NCBI RefSeq assembly: GCF_024343615.1
Contig: NZ_RJUB01000003.1
Span: 62,001 to 126,000 of the forward strand
From: Ferruginibacter sp. HRS2-29
Lineage (GTDB): Bacteria; Bacteroidota; Bacteroidia; Chitinophagales; Chitinophagaceae
DNA: 64,000 nt
Direction of reading: 5' to 3'
The translations under genes were made by a program, and so were the position numbers. The notes below the pieces were generated by a model that was given only the letters and a program-made list of their open reading frames with translations, was not told where the DNA came from and made no database searches. Of the stretch, positions 27,128 through 36,763 are shown piece by piece (the stretch's first letter is position 1; each line of letters starts with the position of its first letter).

Positions 27128-27510
27128 CCTCTCGAATTATTTCCGGTAAGCAATCCCCCCATCACCTGCAGCAATTTATCTACATCCACGGGCTTGGATA
27201 CATAACCATCAGCACCCGCTGCAAGGCATTTTTCTTCGTCGCCTGGCATAGCCTGCGCTGTTACTGCTATCAGCGGAAGATGCCGCAGCAATGGCTCATG
27301 GCGTATCTGCCCGATGAGTTCGTACCCATCCATACCGGGCATCATCATATCTACCAAAGCCACATCTATGGCCGGATCTTCTTTGAGCAGCTGCAATCCG
27401 TCCTGTCCGCTGAAAGCAGAAAGGCAGTTGAAATTCCTGGCTTTCAGTACAGCATTCAACGCGAATATGTTCCGTTCATCGTCATCGATGATGAGGATCT
27501 TTTTATGCAT
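27124..27510 (-). CDS. Single-domain response regulator of the CheR-CheB cluster
   Basis: The 128-residue receiver domain has acidic pocket IIDDDERN, phospho-acceptor Asp in VALVDMMMPGMDG near residue 53, TAQAM and the VSKPVD lysine. It closely resembles the third receiver of the large hybrid kinase upstream (same ILxxDDDxRNIF start and EKCxAAGAxxYxSKPVD end), so it probably arose by duplication and may compete for the same phosphate. Coupled to cheR by a 4-base overlap. Confidence 0.9.
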   Translation of the reverse strand: MHKKILIIDDDERNIFALNAVLKARNFNCLSAFSGQDGLQLLKEDPAIDVALVDMMMPGMDGYELIGQIRHEPLLRHLPLIAVTAQAMPGDEEKCLAAGADGYVSKPVDVDKLLQVMGGLLTGNNSRG

Positions 27511-27594
27511 ATATTTTTATTACACGAATTTGACGAATTACACGAATCAAAGCGCAAGCCTGAAATTTTCACCCCGCTAAAAAAAACCGATAGT

Positions 27595-27650
27595 TTCACC
27601 ATTCACTATTCACTATTCACTATTCACTATTCACCTTTCACCATTCCCTA
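27595..27650. repeat. Heptamer tandem repeat (TTCACTA-type, eight units)
   Basis: Eight head-to-tail 7-bp units, mostly TTCACTA with TTCACCA and TTCACCT variants. The array runs into the stop codon of the hybrid kinase gene. The same word forms the 11-unit array at 39193-39269. Confidence 0.9.
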
Positions 27651-30600
27651 CCTGTTCTCATACAACCAGATCCTCAATAACGATACCAGCTGATCCATGT
27701 CCACCGGCTTGGAAATATAATCCGAAGCGCCTGCCGCAATACATTTTTCCCTGTCGCCACTCATCGCCTTTGCCGTCACTGCTATGATAGGAAGATTTTT
27801 GTAGCGCTTTTGTTTACGTATGTTCCGGATGCTTTCGTAACCGTCCATCTCGGGCATCATGATATCCATCAGTACGATGTCGATAGCAGAATTTGCTGTC
27901 AGCAGATCGATCGCTTCCTTACCATCCATCGCCGGAATGATGCGCAGCCCGTATTTCTCCATCGCTTTTGTCATGGAAAAAATATTGCGCACATCATCAT
28001 CCGCAAGCAGTACAGTTTTTCCTTTCAACACACTTTCCTGCATTACGGAATGCTCAAAATTAGGGAGCCCCTTTTTACTATTCTCCTGCACCATATGGAG
28101 GAAGAGGGTCACTTCATCGAGGATGCGCTGGTAAGAATTAGCGGTCTTCAATACGATCGCGTCTGCATATTTTTTCAACTTGAACTCTTCCGGCTGCGAT
28201 AATTGTTTGCCGGTAAAAAGTATCACCGGCATGCTTTCCAGCCCTTCGCTCTGTTTCACTTTTTCCAGCAATTCTTCATAACTATTATCCGTAATACCCA
28301 TATCGAGTATCACACAATCAACTTCACTTTTGTGCAACGAAGTGATACTGTCTTCGAGGCTCTGGTTGATCTCTGTATGCACATTATAAGTGCCGAGGTA
28401 ATAAGCCAATGCCTTAGCATGTTTGTAATTCTCTTCGATGATCAGTACTTTTTTCTCTTTCTTACTCAATACAAATTCTATCTTATCAAATATCGTATTC
28501 AGCTGCTCGAACGCTACCGGCTTGTTGATGAAATCGATCGCACCTTTCAACAGGCTTTCTTTTTTCACTTCAAAAGAAGACATGATATGAACCGGGATAT
28601 GCCTGGTGGCCGCATTGTTTTTCAGGGTTTCCAATACTTCCCAGCCATTCTTCACAGGTAACTGGATATCGAGCAAGATCCCCGCAGGTAAATATTGTTT
28701 CGCCAGTTCGATCCCCACATCGCCCCTTACAGCAGCCACTGCCTTATACCCTTTCTGGCGGGCATATTCCACCAGCGCTTTTGCGAATGCGGTATCGTCT
28801 TCAATGATCAATAATATCTTGTCATCGGCTGTAATAACTGCACGATCGTCTTCAATGTCTTCGGGAATGATATCGGTATGATAACGTTTGTCTTCCGCTT
28901 TGATCCCGATACCGCTTATGGGCGCTGCCTGTTTCTTTTGAACCTTTGGTTCCGGCTCTTTTTCCCCCGCAGGAAACTGCACATAATGTACGGGAATGCA
29001 CAATACAAACTCGCTTCCTTCGCCAGGCGTGCTGGTAACAGTGATCTCTCCACCCAGTAATTTCGCCAGCTCGCGGCTGATGGATAATCCAAGCCCGGTG
29101 CCGCCAAACTTACGGCGGGTAGAGCCATCTTCCTGCTGAAACGCTTCAAAGATCAGGTCGAGTTTATCTGAACTGATACCGATGCCGGAATCTTTTACAA
29201 GAAAACAAATGAAGCCTGGCCTGTTTTCCGGACAATTCAGCGTAAGCTGTACAAATCCTTTCTGGGTAAATTTGAAAGCATTCGATAATAGATTTTTCAA
29301 CACCTGCTCCAGGCGCATCTTATCCGTTTCTATTACGGCAGGTACGTTAGAATGTACATCTATCCTCCACTCCACGTTGTTCATTTTCGCCATCGGCTCA
29401 AACAGGCCATTCACATCATGGATCATTTCGCTGATCGGTACAGGCAGGGGCTCGATGGTCATTTTGCCTGCTTCAATTTTTGAAAGGTCCAGTATCTCGT
29501 CTATCAGTTGCAGCAATCCATTGCCCGAACTTTGTATCACCTGTGCATACTGCACCTGGTCGGGAGTAAGATTTTGCTCATTGTTTTCCGACATCAGCCG
29601 CGAAAGCAATAAGATCGAATTCAGCGGTGTACGCAACTCATGCGACATATTTGCCAGGAACTCCGATTTATATTTTGTAGACAAGGCAAGTTCTTCCGAA
29701 CGTTTCTGTATCTCATTATTTTTCTCAATGATGAGCTCATTTTGTTGCGACAGCATCCCTGCCCTTTCTTCCAGCAGGGTATTTGTTTCAATGAGTTCTT
29801 CAGACTGCACTTTCAATTCTTCTTCCGATGTCTGCAGTTGCTGTGCCTGCATTTCCAGCTCTACGTTGATCTGTTCGAGCTCGCTTTGCTGGCTCATCAG
29901 TTCTTCTGCCTGCGCCTGTGTCTCTTCCAATAGTTCCTGTACCTTCTGGCGTGTCTGAACAGTATTTACAGCTATGCCGATATTTTCCCCGATCGAGCCG
30001 AAAAAGGCTTTATCCCTTTCCGTATAGTTATTGACAGAACCCAGTTCGATCACCGCTTTGATATTTCCCTGGTAAAGAACGGGCAGCAGTGCAATGTTGG
30101 TGGGTTGTACGCTGGCGGCAGCAAAACTTATGCTGATTTCATTTTCAGGAATATCTTTCACCACGATCATCTTACGGGTGCGGGCGCATTCTCCGGGAAG
30201 CCCTTCACCCATTCTGAATGTCTGCATGGATGGGTTTTCGGCCAGGGCGAAACCATTTTGCAAAGAAAAGCTTTCATCGCTTTCCGCGATATAAAATGCC
30301 CCCACCAGGCTATCCGTATAAGACGAGATAAAACTCATCAGTTTTTGCGAAAGGCTGTTCATGTCATTTTCGCCCAGTATTGCATCATTGAGGCCGGCTA
30401 CCCCGGTCTTGAGCCATTCCCTGTCGGCAAGCTCGGTAAAGGAAACCTCCAGCGAATGTGCCATCTTGTTGAGTGCGCCTGAAATGCTGGCCAGGCTATC
30501 CGTATCAGCATCCTGTACCCGAACGCTGTAATCGCCGGAAGATATCTGCCCGGCAATATGATTGATCATTTCTATACGGTTACTGATGGCGATATCTTTG

Positions 30601-31250
30601 TTCAGCAATTCTTCCTGTAATCTTGTTTTATCTGCAATGTCTTTTTTCACTTTCAGGTAAAACACGATGGTGATGAGTAACGCAAAAAATGCGGCAACTA
30701 CTATCAACACAGGTGTAAAGGCGGAAAACCTGTTCATCGTTGCCGTCCTTGCATCAAGCAGCGTACGTTCACGATCCGTCATATTTTTTACGATGGCACG
30801 CACACTATCCATGAAAGATTTACCCCTGTACAATTCATTCAGTTCAATCGGGGCATTATTTTTACGCATATCTATCAAAGCCTGCAGACTGGAAAACCTT
30901 CGTGTTACCAATTCGCTCAACTCTGCCAGCCTTACCTGCTGCATGTTATTATCGATGGTCAATTCTTTTAATGCTGAAATATGCACTTTTACTTTATCGA
31001 ATGCGCCATTGTACGGATCGAGAAAAATTTCTTTGCCGGTCAGTAAAAAACCACGTTGCCCGGTTTCCGCATCTTTCATATCGGAAATGGTCTGATCAAG
31101 ATGCTGCACCACTTCAGTGGTATGCGCTACTTCGGCCGAACTGTGCAGCAGGCTGCGGATGCTGATAAAAGATGCGGCGGAACTAAGTATCAGGATCAGC
31201 AGTGAGATGCTGAATCCAATGAGAAGGTTTCGGTTCAGGGATGACTTCAT
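27648..31250 (-). CDS. Hybrid sensor histidine kinase CHASE3-HAMP-GAF-HisKA-HATPase-three receivers
   Basis: The 1200-residue protein has TM1 about residues 9-30, a periplasmic CHASE3 sensor (DAETGQRGFLLTG), TM2 about 175-198, HAMP, GAF about 290-435, and a long Glu/Gln-rich coiled coil about 437-535. It then has HisKA with His near 537 (NMSHELRTPLNS), HATPase with DSGIGI and GTGLGLS, and receivers from about 805, 930 and 1077. The middle receiver has EENYK instead of a canonical acidic pocket but keeps the Asp of ILDMGITD. This architecture recurs beside CheB/CheR genes in other bacteria; methylation of the coiled coil is an attractive but unproven idea. Confidence 0.9.
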   Translation of the reverse strand: MKSSLNRNLLIGFSISLLILILSSAASFISIRSLLHSSAEVAHTTEVVQHLDQTISDMKDAETGQRGFLLTGKEIFLDPYNGAFDKVKVHISALKELTIDNNMQQVRLAELSELVTRRFSSLQALIDMRKNNAPIELNELYRGKSFMDSVRAIVKNMTDRERTLLDARTATMNRFSAFTPVLIVVAAFFALLITIVFYLKVKKDIADKTRLQEELLNKDIAISNRIEMINHIAGQISSGDYSVRVQDADTDSLASISGALNKMAHSLEVSFTELADREWLKTGVAGLNDAILGENDMNSLSQKLMSFISSYTDSLVGAFYIAESDESFSLQNGFALAENPSMQTFRMGEGLPGECARTRKMIVVKDIPENEISISFAAASVQPTNIALLPVLYQGNIKAVIELGSVNNYTERDKAFFGSIGENIGIAVNTVQTRQKVQELLEETQAQAEELMSQQSELEQINVELEMQAQQLQTSEEELKVQSEELIETNTLLEERAGMLSQQNELIIEKNNEIQKRSEELALSTKYKSEFLANMSHELRTPLNSILLLSRLMSENNEQNLTPDQVQYAQVIQSSGNGLLQLIDEILDLSKIEAGKMTIEPLPVPISEMIHDVNGLFEPMAKMNNVEWRIDVHSNVPAVIETDKMRLEQVLKNLLSNAFKFTQKGFVQLTLNCPENRPGFICFLVKDSGIGISSDKLDLIFEAFQQEDGSTRRKFGGTGLGLSISRELAKLLGGEITVTSTPGEGSEFVLCIPVHYVQFPAGEKEPEPKVQKKQAAPISGIGIKAEDKRYHTDIIPEDIEDDRAVITADDKILLIIEDDTAFAKALVEYARQKGYKAVAAVRGDVGIELAKQYLPAGILLDIQLPVKNGWEVLETLKNNAATRHIPVHIMSSFEVKKESLLKGAIDFINKPVAFEQLNTIFDKIEFVLSKKEKKVLIIEENYKHAKALAYYLGTYNVHTEINQSLEDSITSLHKSEVDCVILDMGITDNSYEELLEKVKQSEGLESMPVILFTGKQLSQPEEFKLKKYADAIVLKTANSYQRILDEVTLFLHMVQENSKKGLPNFEHSVMQESVLKGKTVLLADDDVRNIFSMTKAMEKYGLRIIPAMDGKEAIDLLTANSAIDIVLMDIMMPEMDGYESIRNIRKQKRYKNLPIIAVTAKAMSGDREKCIAAGASDYISKPVDMDQLVSLLRIWLYENR

Positions 31251-31277
31251 AAATCAGTTACAGTTTTATTTTAAGGT

Positions 31278-31379
31278 GATGCTGGTTGCTGGATGCTGGA
31301 TGCTGGTTATCGTAGCGAAGAAAGAAGCAGTTCACAAAAATTATGAACATCCACTATCCAGTATCCAGCAACCAGCATC
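31278..31379. repeat. Heptamer repeat pair forming a 24-bp stem (GCTGGAT-type)
   Basis: Left array (GCTGGTT, GCTGGAT, GCTGGAT, GCTGGTT) at 31281-31308 and right array (ATCCAGT, ATCCAGC, AACCAGC) pair. Arms 31278-31301 and 31356-31379 match over 24 bp with one mismatch. It lies between two co-directional kinase genes. Confidence 0.85.
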
Positions 31380-31383
31380 GGTT

Positions 31384-32841
31384 TTACTTTTGCGGCAATT
31401 CGATCCAGAATACGGAACCCTTGCCCGGCTCACTTTCTACACCAAAACCGGCGTGATGTTTTCGCAGTATCTCTGCGCAGATGTAAAGCCCTATGCCGAG
31501 CCCCTGCGGCGTTGAATCCGTATCGGATACCCGGAAAAATTTATTGAAAATATTTTCACTGTCGGCCCGGGAAATGCCGATACCAAAATCCTGCACGCCA
31601 AAATAAACCTTTCCATCTTCCTGTTTGCGGGTGATGAGTTTTATCTCTTTCGAATTGGGCGCATATTTTACCGCATTACTTACAAAATTGATGATCACCT
31701 GCTCGAGGCGCACTTCATTGGCCATCACTTTCACTCCTGCCCTGCCTTCGCGGGTGATATCCCGGGAAGGATATATCTGCTGCAGCATTTCCACCGTACG
31801 GTCGATCAATTGATCGAAATCCGTTTCTTTCAGATCAAAATTCAGCTTGCCGTTTTCAATTTTAGAAATATCCAGCAGATCGTTGATGAGTGTATCCAGT
31901 TTGTTTACCTGCATCAGAGTCCTGTCTACATAAGGTTTTGTTTCCGTTTCAGGCGGGGTAACAGTGTCGAGTAATTGCACATAAGCCTTGATGCTGGTGA
32001 GCGGCGTTTTCAGTTCATGGCTCGCGATGGTAAGAAAATCATCCTTACGTTTTACCGCCATTTTTTGCTCATTGATATCGGTGAATGTGCCCACCCATTT
32101 TACCACGGCACCATTTTCGATGATGGGTATCGCGGTAAGCAGGTGATAATGCCATACCTCACTTTTCAGCTTGCGGATGCGCACTTCCGCTTCCAGTTCC
32201 CTGCCCGACATCACGGCATTGTTCCACAGGTCTTTTATAGGAGCGTCTTCGGGATGGCTGGAAATGAATTTGGTAATGGAATCGCTGTACAGGTACCAGT
32301 TTTCATTTACGAAGTCGATCAAACCTGCGGAAGTCGCTGTGAAAGCGATCTGCGGAATGGCTTCCAGTATACCGTGCAGTTCCTGGGCTTTTTCCTGTAT
32401 CTGCTGCTCCGTCTTTTTGCGGAATTCTATTTCCGACCGAAGGCTTTCCTGCATCAGGTTGAGCTCGCGGTTTTGTTCGTATAAGCGGACGAATGTTTTT
32501 ACTTTAAGCAACAAGATATCCGGATCGATGGGTTTGATGATATAATCGATAGCGCCGGAATTATACCCTTTTGTAATGAACTTTTTTTCTGTGCTTACCG
32601 CTGAAAGAAAAATGATGGGAATATCTTTTGTCTGGCTGTTGCCCGAAAGTATCTCCGCCACTTCAAAACCATCCATTCCCGGCATTTGAACATCCAGGAT
32701 GATGAGTGCATATTTTTGCTTGAGTGTTTTTTTGAGGGCTTCTTCACCGCTGCCTGCCGAGTCTACCGGGAACGAATGCAACTCAAGAATAGACTTGAGG
32801 GAGAAAATGTTTTCCGGCCGGTCATCTACAATCAGGATCAT
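31384..32841 (-). CDS. Receiver-PAS-histidine kinase
   Basis: The 485-residue cytoplasmic protein has an N-terminal receiver about residues 1-118 (ILIVDDRPENIFSL; Asp in ALIILDVQMPGMDG), a short coiled coil, a PAS/PAC domain about 155-265, HisKA with His in TIASHELKTPLTS near residue 278, and HATPase about 375-483 (DFGIGIS, GLGIGLYI). With an input receiver in front, it can relay phosphate from an upstream kinase, likely the big hybrid kinase, to its own catalytic core. No membrane segments. It is the first gene of the minus-strand signalling cluster. Confidence 0.9.
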   Translation of the reverse strand: MILIVDDRPENIFSLKSILELHSFPVDSAGSGEEALKKTLKQKYALIILDVQMPGMDGFEVAEILSGNSQTKDIPIIFLSAVSTEKKFITKGYNSGAIDYIIKPIDPDILLLKVKTFVRLYEQNRELNLMQESLRSEIEFRKKTEQQIQEKAQELHGILEAIPQIAFTATSAGLIDFVNENWYLYSDSITKFISSHPEDAPIKDLWNNAVMSGRELEAEVRIRKLKSEVWHYHLLTAIPIIENGAVVKWVGTFTDINEQKMAVKRKDDFLTIASHELKTPLTSIKAYVQLLDTVTPPETETKPYVDRTLMQVNKLDTLINDLLDISKIENGKLNFDLKETDFDQLIDRTVEMLQQIYPSRDITREGRAGVKVMANEVRLEQVIINFVSNAVKYAPNSKEIKLITRKQEDGKVYFGVQDFGIGISRADSENIFNKFFRVSDTDSTPQGLGIGLYICAEILRKHHAGFGVESEPGKGSVFWIELPQK

Positions 32842-33297
32842 GCTTGCGGGTTAATGAATACAGTCAGTTAAATTTTTAATATTTTATTGAATGTGTGCTA
32901 AGATACGTTATGAATAGCGGTAAAAAACCTATATATTATATAACATCCGCACACAACAATTCCACCTGGATTTTATCCGGATGGGTTATGATATCCTAAA
33001 ATGTGCCAAAAATTTTTACGTAGTAAAGCTTTGTATCCCGCGGGCAAGGTAAAGATGAATGGGGAAAAAGATGCCTGATTGGGGAATCGGCATGTTTCAA
33101 TATTATTTGGATAGTATCAACCAAGAACATAAAAACCCGGTCATTTATCATTGGTACTTTTTTGCCTGGCGGTAAATTTTTCCTCGACAGGCCGGCAACA
33201 GTATTCCCTGCCAACTCCTTCCCTTGCTACTGCCAGTCAGCTGGTCACTATTTCTCCACAAAAAAATACAAAGATCATATCAGGTGCAACTCTGGGA
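32842..33297. other. Intergenic region without a recognisable gene
   Basis: 456 bases lie between the receiver-kinase start and the MFS gene stop. A 72-codon minus-strand frame at 32996-33214 shows no family features and no convincing start. I see no RNA gene or clear terminator. It must hold the promoter of the signalling cluster near its left edge. Confidence 0.5.
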
Positions 33298-34539
33298 TCA
33301 TAAGATCACTTGCTGTCCCGCCTTAGTTCTTTTCCTGTTTAACCTTACCACCGCATACATCACAACCGCGGACAAGCCGATCAGTAACGCGTAGCTTAAA
33401 CCCAGGTTGCGCTCGTCTTTGGCGGGAATGGTAAACACTACTGCATAACTCAGTATAGAAACGATCACATACACTATACCTCCCGCCAGGCCACCGGCTA
33501 TGGCCGCGTTTTCAGGAAACTGGCGCATGCTGAAAGTGAAATAATTATTGTAAGTGTAACCCGCCGTTACATGAATTAAAAATGCGAACAGCACCAGTGT
33601 GAAAAGATTGCTCACAAAGCCCACACTGAGCAACATGAGCACGACAAAAAATATCTGCAGGATTATATTCACCGAAAGTTTTTTGAAGAAAGGCCTGTTA
33701 ATCGTGGCTTTACCAATAAACCCACCAGTCATCCATGCAAGACCGAGTATGAGTGAACAATACCCGGCAACTACCGGTGTAAGATGAAATTCGTGCTCGA
33801 TGATGAATGGGCCGGTCATATTATACACCATCACCATGGAGTATGCAAAACCGAGGATCACCAGCCCCAGCGTGAAATGTGCCGTGCGGATCATTTTGGC
33901 ATATACTTTTATAATGCGGCCCAGATCAAAACCTTTGATCTCTTTCAATGTTTCCCCACCGAAAATGATCTCCAGTACCAGTATCACTACCGCATAAACT
34001 GCCAGGAAATAAAAATTAGATTGCCAACCAAATACATCCTGCAGGTAACCGCCCAGGAACGGCGCCAGTATGGGCCCGGTAGACCAGATGATGGTGAATA
34101 TGCTGAGGTAATATTTCAATTTATCGCCGGTAAATACATCCACGAAATACGCCCGTTTGGAAACCACTATCAATGCTACCGTAATGCCGTGCACTGCCCG
34201 CATGGCGTAGATCAGGTAGATATTATGCGTCATGCCGATGATGATGCTCGCCAAGGCAAAAACCACCAGTCCGCCGAGGCCGATCTTATACCTTCCGTAA
34301 CTATCGAGCAGGCTGCCGACAAATAATTGCGAGAGGCCATAACTGATGAGAAATATCGTGATCGTCATTTGCACCTGTATGCTGCCTGCGTGCAAACCTA
34401 CCCCCATAGAAGGTAATGAAGGAATATAAATATCAATCGCAAAACCTGATAACGGTATCAGTGCCAATGATAAGAAGGTGGCGATGCCCTGGTTATTTTG
34501 TTTGATCCTTTTTATAGGCCCCTGTGTTGCTATGTCCAT
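33298..34539 (-). CDS. MFS multidrug transporter, Bcr/CflA-type
   Basis: The 413-residue inner-membrane protein has 12 predicted membrane segments. The first helix motif LSGFAIDIYIPSLPSM and the motif-A-like GSLLDSYGRYKIGL between helices 2 and 3 fit drug:proton antiporters of the Bcr/CflA group. Export of a small toxic compound is likely, substrate unknown. It is divergent from the AraC-type regulator at 34909, with a 369-base spacer that also contains an oxidoreductase remnant. Confidence 0.87.
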   Translation of the reverse strand: MDIATQGPIKRIKQNNQGIATFLSLALIPLSGFAIDIYIPSLPSMGVGLHAGSIQVQMTITIFLISYGLSQLFVGSLLDSYGRYKIGLGGLVVFALASIIIGMTHNIYLIYAMRAVHGITVALIVVSKRAYFVDVFTGDKLKYYLSIFTIIWSTGPILAPFLGGYLQDVFGWQSNFYFLAVYAVVILVLEIIFGGETLKEIKGFDLGRIIKVYAKMIRTAHFTLGLVILGFAYSMVMVYNMTGPFIIEHEFHLTPVVAGYCSLILGLAWMTGGFIGKATINRPFFKKLSVNIILQIFFVVLMLLSVGFVSNLFTLVLFAFLIHVTAGYTYNNYFTFSMRQFPENAAIAGGLAGGIVYVIVSILSYAVVFTIPAKDERNLGLSYALLIGLSAVVMYAVVRLNRKRTKAGQQVIL

Positions 34540-34675
34540 ATCCTTGATTCTTTAGATATATAATTTGAAATACGAATTACACGAATTATACGCGTACCCT
34601 GTTCAATAATTAGATGAACGGGCATTTTCACCCGTTGAGGCGTGTTGGTTAGATGCCGGGATTAAACTACCGTCG

Positions 34676-34819
34676 CTATTGGAATAGCGGGATTTGACTA
34701 TTCCCCGTGCTAACAACATTCAACATGTCAGGAACTACTTCCCCATTCCCCCTTACCCTCGACACCTTTATAACGAGATTTTCTATCCCACCGAATGTTT
34801 CCGGAATGATTGCTTTCAT
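34676..34819 (-). pseudogene. Remnant of a zinc-type alcohol dehydrogenase/quinone oxidoreductase N-terminus
   Basis: Reading from an ATG at 34819, the first 17 or so residues, MKAIIPETFGGIENLVIK, match the invariant start of medium-chain dehydrogenase/reductase proteins (MKAxxxxxFGGxExLxxxE). After that the frame diverges and stops within 48 codons. It is divergent from an AraC regulator, the usual position of a regulated oxidoreductase gene. I read it as the leftover 5' end of a deleted gene. The match is short, so chance is not excluded. Confidence 0.45.
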
Positions 34820-34868
34820 ATTAATTATCTTAAAACAGAAAAACAAAATTATACCATTAATGACAAAC

Positions 34869-34898
34869 AAATTGGTACAATTATGATATAAATTGGTA
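34869..34898. promoter_or_regulatory. Direct repeat AAATTGGTA x2, probable AraC-family operator
   Basis: The identical 9-mer occurs at 34869-34877 and 34890-34898, 21 bp apart, two turns on the same helix face. The second copy ends 10 bases before the regulator's ATG. AraC-family proteins bind direct repeats of this spacing; autoregulation is inferred. Confidence 0.45.
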
Positions 34899-34908
34899 TT
34901 TTTACCCC

Positions 34909-35754
34909 ATGCAAAAGGAAAATATTTACGAACCGTTCTCTATAAAGTTTGTGACGGCAGATGATTGCCCCAGGCCCGGGCACGGGCATAATTTTTTTGA
35001 ACTGGTGTATGTGATCTCGGGCACCGGCACTCAATCCATCAATGATAATACTTTTCATTACCGTGCCGGGCATATGTTCCTTATCACACCGGAAGATTCC
35101 CATTCGTTTGAGATTGAAACAACGACGGAATTTTTCTTTCTTCGTTTTACCGATATCTATCTAAAGAACAGCAGCCTGCTTTCCGATAATATCCAGCGGC
35201 TCGAATTCATTTTGCACAATGCCAATCACCGCCCTGGTTGCATATTAAAAAACCATAGCGACAAACCTTTTGTGGGATCCACTGTGGAAGCCATCCGGCA
35301 TGAATTTGAAAACAAAGATCTGTACAACCGGGAGTTGGTGCAGCAAATGGTGAATACACTGATCATCATCGTGGCACGCAACATAGCCCGTTATCTTCCG
35401 GAGCAGGTGAATATGGGTACTGAAGAAAAAGCGATGGATATTCTGCAATACATCCAGCAGAATATTTATTATCCCGAAAAATTGAAAGCATCCAGCATCA
35501 GCAGCAACTTCGCGGTTTCAGAGGCATATATCGGACGCTATTTCAAACGCCATGCAAATGAGACTTTGCAGCAGTACATCACCAATTATAAAACTAAGAT
35601 GATCGAGCACAGGCTGCAGTTCAGCGACAAACGCCTGAACGAGATCGCGGGTGAATTCGGTTTTACTGATGAAAGCCATTTCAATAAATTCTTTCGCAAA
35701 CAAAGCGGGCAAAGCCCGAAGGCATACAGGAAGGAAATGAGGGAAGCTGTTTAG
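34909..35754 (+). CDS. AraC-family transcriptional regulator
   Basis: The 281-residue protein has an N-terminal cupin-like sensor about residues 10-100 (HGHNFFELVYVISGTG, YRAGHMFLITPEDSH) and a C-terminal AraC double helix-turn-helix about 180-275, with NFAVSEAYIGRYFKRH and LNEIAGEFGFTDESHFNKFFRKQSGQSP. It probably senses a small molecule and acts on the divergent MFS gene and formerly on the decayed oxidoreductase. Direct repeats just before its start may be its own operator. Confidence 0.9.
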   Translation: MQKENIYEPFSIKFVTADDCPRPGHGHNFFELVYVISGTGTQSINDNTFHYRAGHMFLITPEDSHSFEIETTTEFFFLRFTDIYLKNSSLLSDNIQRLEFILHNANHRPGCILKNHSDKPFVGSTVEAIRHEFENKDLYNRELVQQMVNTLIIIVARNIARYLPEQVNMGTEEKAMDILQYIQQNIYYPEKLKASSISSNFAVSEAYIGRYFKRHANETLQQYITNYKTKMIEHRLQFSDKRLNEIAGEFGFTDESHFNKFFRKQSGQSPKAYRKEMREAV

Positions 35755-35758
35755 ATCA

Positions 35759-35789
35759 TAAAAAAGCCGCCGCATATCTCAGCGACGGT
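35759..35789 (-). terminator. Terminator of the lipoprotein gene at 35834
   Basis: On the minus strand, the stem CCGTCGC/GCGGCGG (one G-U) is followed by GC and a run of six T. It lies about 45 bases after the stop codon of the minus-strand gene and just beyond the AraC stop. Confidence 0.65.
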
Positions 35790-35833
35790 TAAATGTTGAA
35801 CTGACTCCATTCAGCCTGACAACTATTTTTTAA

Positions 35834-36604
35834 TTATTTGTCGTACTTATATACCACTTTTGATACATCGCCGAAAGAATTTTTTGACTCCAGCTTTACA
35901 GGATAACCTTGTGAATCGAGTGTATACATAAAATCAACAGAAAAAGAAGGAGTGCTGTCTGCATAACTTGTTGTCGATTTCTTTACCAGGTGTTTGGAAT
36001 TTACCCCGATGATATCTGTGACAGCACATTCAAACCTATACAGATCAATTCCTGTGATATCCTCGAGGTTGAAGTATTCGTAAGTTATATAGTATTTCAA
36101 CACGCCATTGATCCATACATCAAAGCGGGTGATGTCGCCATTTGTCCAGGTATACACTTTTTTTATCACATTTCCATTGCTTCGTGTATCCGTAACAGAT
36201 AGTAGTTCACCTGCCTGGCCATATGTATAAACGTATTCGGTTGTATAGGGCGAGTTCGCTACGTAAGCCGCATTCCCATTAAGTTTCACCACACGTTTGT
36301 TTGCATCCAGGGTTGCTGTCGCATCCAGCACCAGCCTGTTTTCCAATGGCCTGAAGTCTTTTACAGATATCGAGTTGCCATTGTATACTAATGTATAAAC
36401 ATCTTCAGGGTAACCAGCTTTGATAACACGCCCCTGAACATCATATTCATAATTTACTGTGTCGGTATAATACCCGCTGAACGCCTGCTGTACAAGGTGC
36501 TTTTTCGCATTTGCGGGAACAGGTGTTGGAGCAACAACCTCTTTGTTACAGGAAGACAATAAGATGCCCGTAAGCGCCAGGGCGCTGAAAAATACAGATT
36601 TCAT
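35834..36604 (-). CDS. Lipoprotein of unknown function with YD-like strands
   Basis: The 256-residue protein starts at 36604 (MKSVFFSALALTGILLSSCNKE), where the lipobox LLSSC is found; the longer frame has no signal. The rest is a run of short beta strands of the type YEYDVQGRVIKAG, YTYGQAGELLSVTD and YTLDSQGYPVKLES, resembling DUF4595 or YD-repeat lipoproteins of Bacteroidota. No catalytic motif is visible. It is monocistronic. Confidence 0.75.
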   Translation of the reverse strand: MKSVFFSALALTGILLSSCNKEVVAPTPVPANAKKHLVQQAFSGYYTDTVNYEYDVQGRVIKAGYPEDVYTLVYNGNSISVKDFRPLENRLVLDATATLDANKRVVKLNGNAAYVANSPYTTEYVYTYGQAGELLSVTDTRSNGNVIKKVYTWTNGDITRFDVWINGVLKYYITYEYFNLEDITGIDLYRFECAVTDIIGVNSKHLVKKSTTSYADSTPSFSVDFMYTLDSQGYPVKLESKNSFGDVSKVVYKYDK

Positions 36605-36763
36605 TTTGTTATTTTTTAAGTGGATCAACGAGGATGTTTTGTTGGTATCCTCAATTCGGATGCAATGATAAAACGCGTTACCGGAATGAGAAAGCATTGC
36701 TATCCCAACGGCTGACCTGAATGATTTAACGGAAATAGCATCCTTATAATAAAGAGAAGATAT

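Noticed and set aside
32996-33214. A 72-codon minus-strand frame in the 456-base spacer
   Set aside because: Composition is unlike a protein and there is no start context, signal or family match.
34613-34720. An integron attC-like site in the AraC/MFS spacer
   Set aside because: GTTAGAT fits one core-site end, but the opposite end and the paired inner boxes do not match; no integrase is present.
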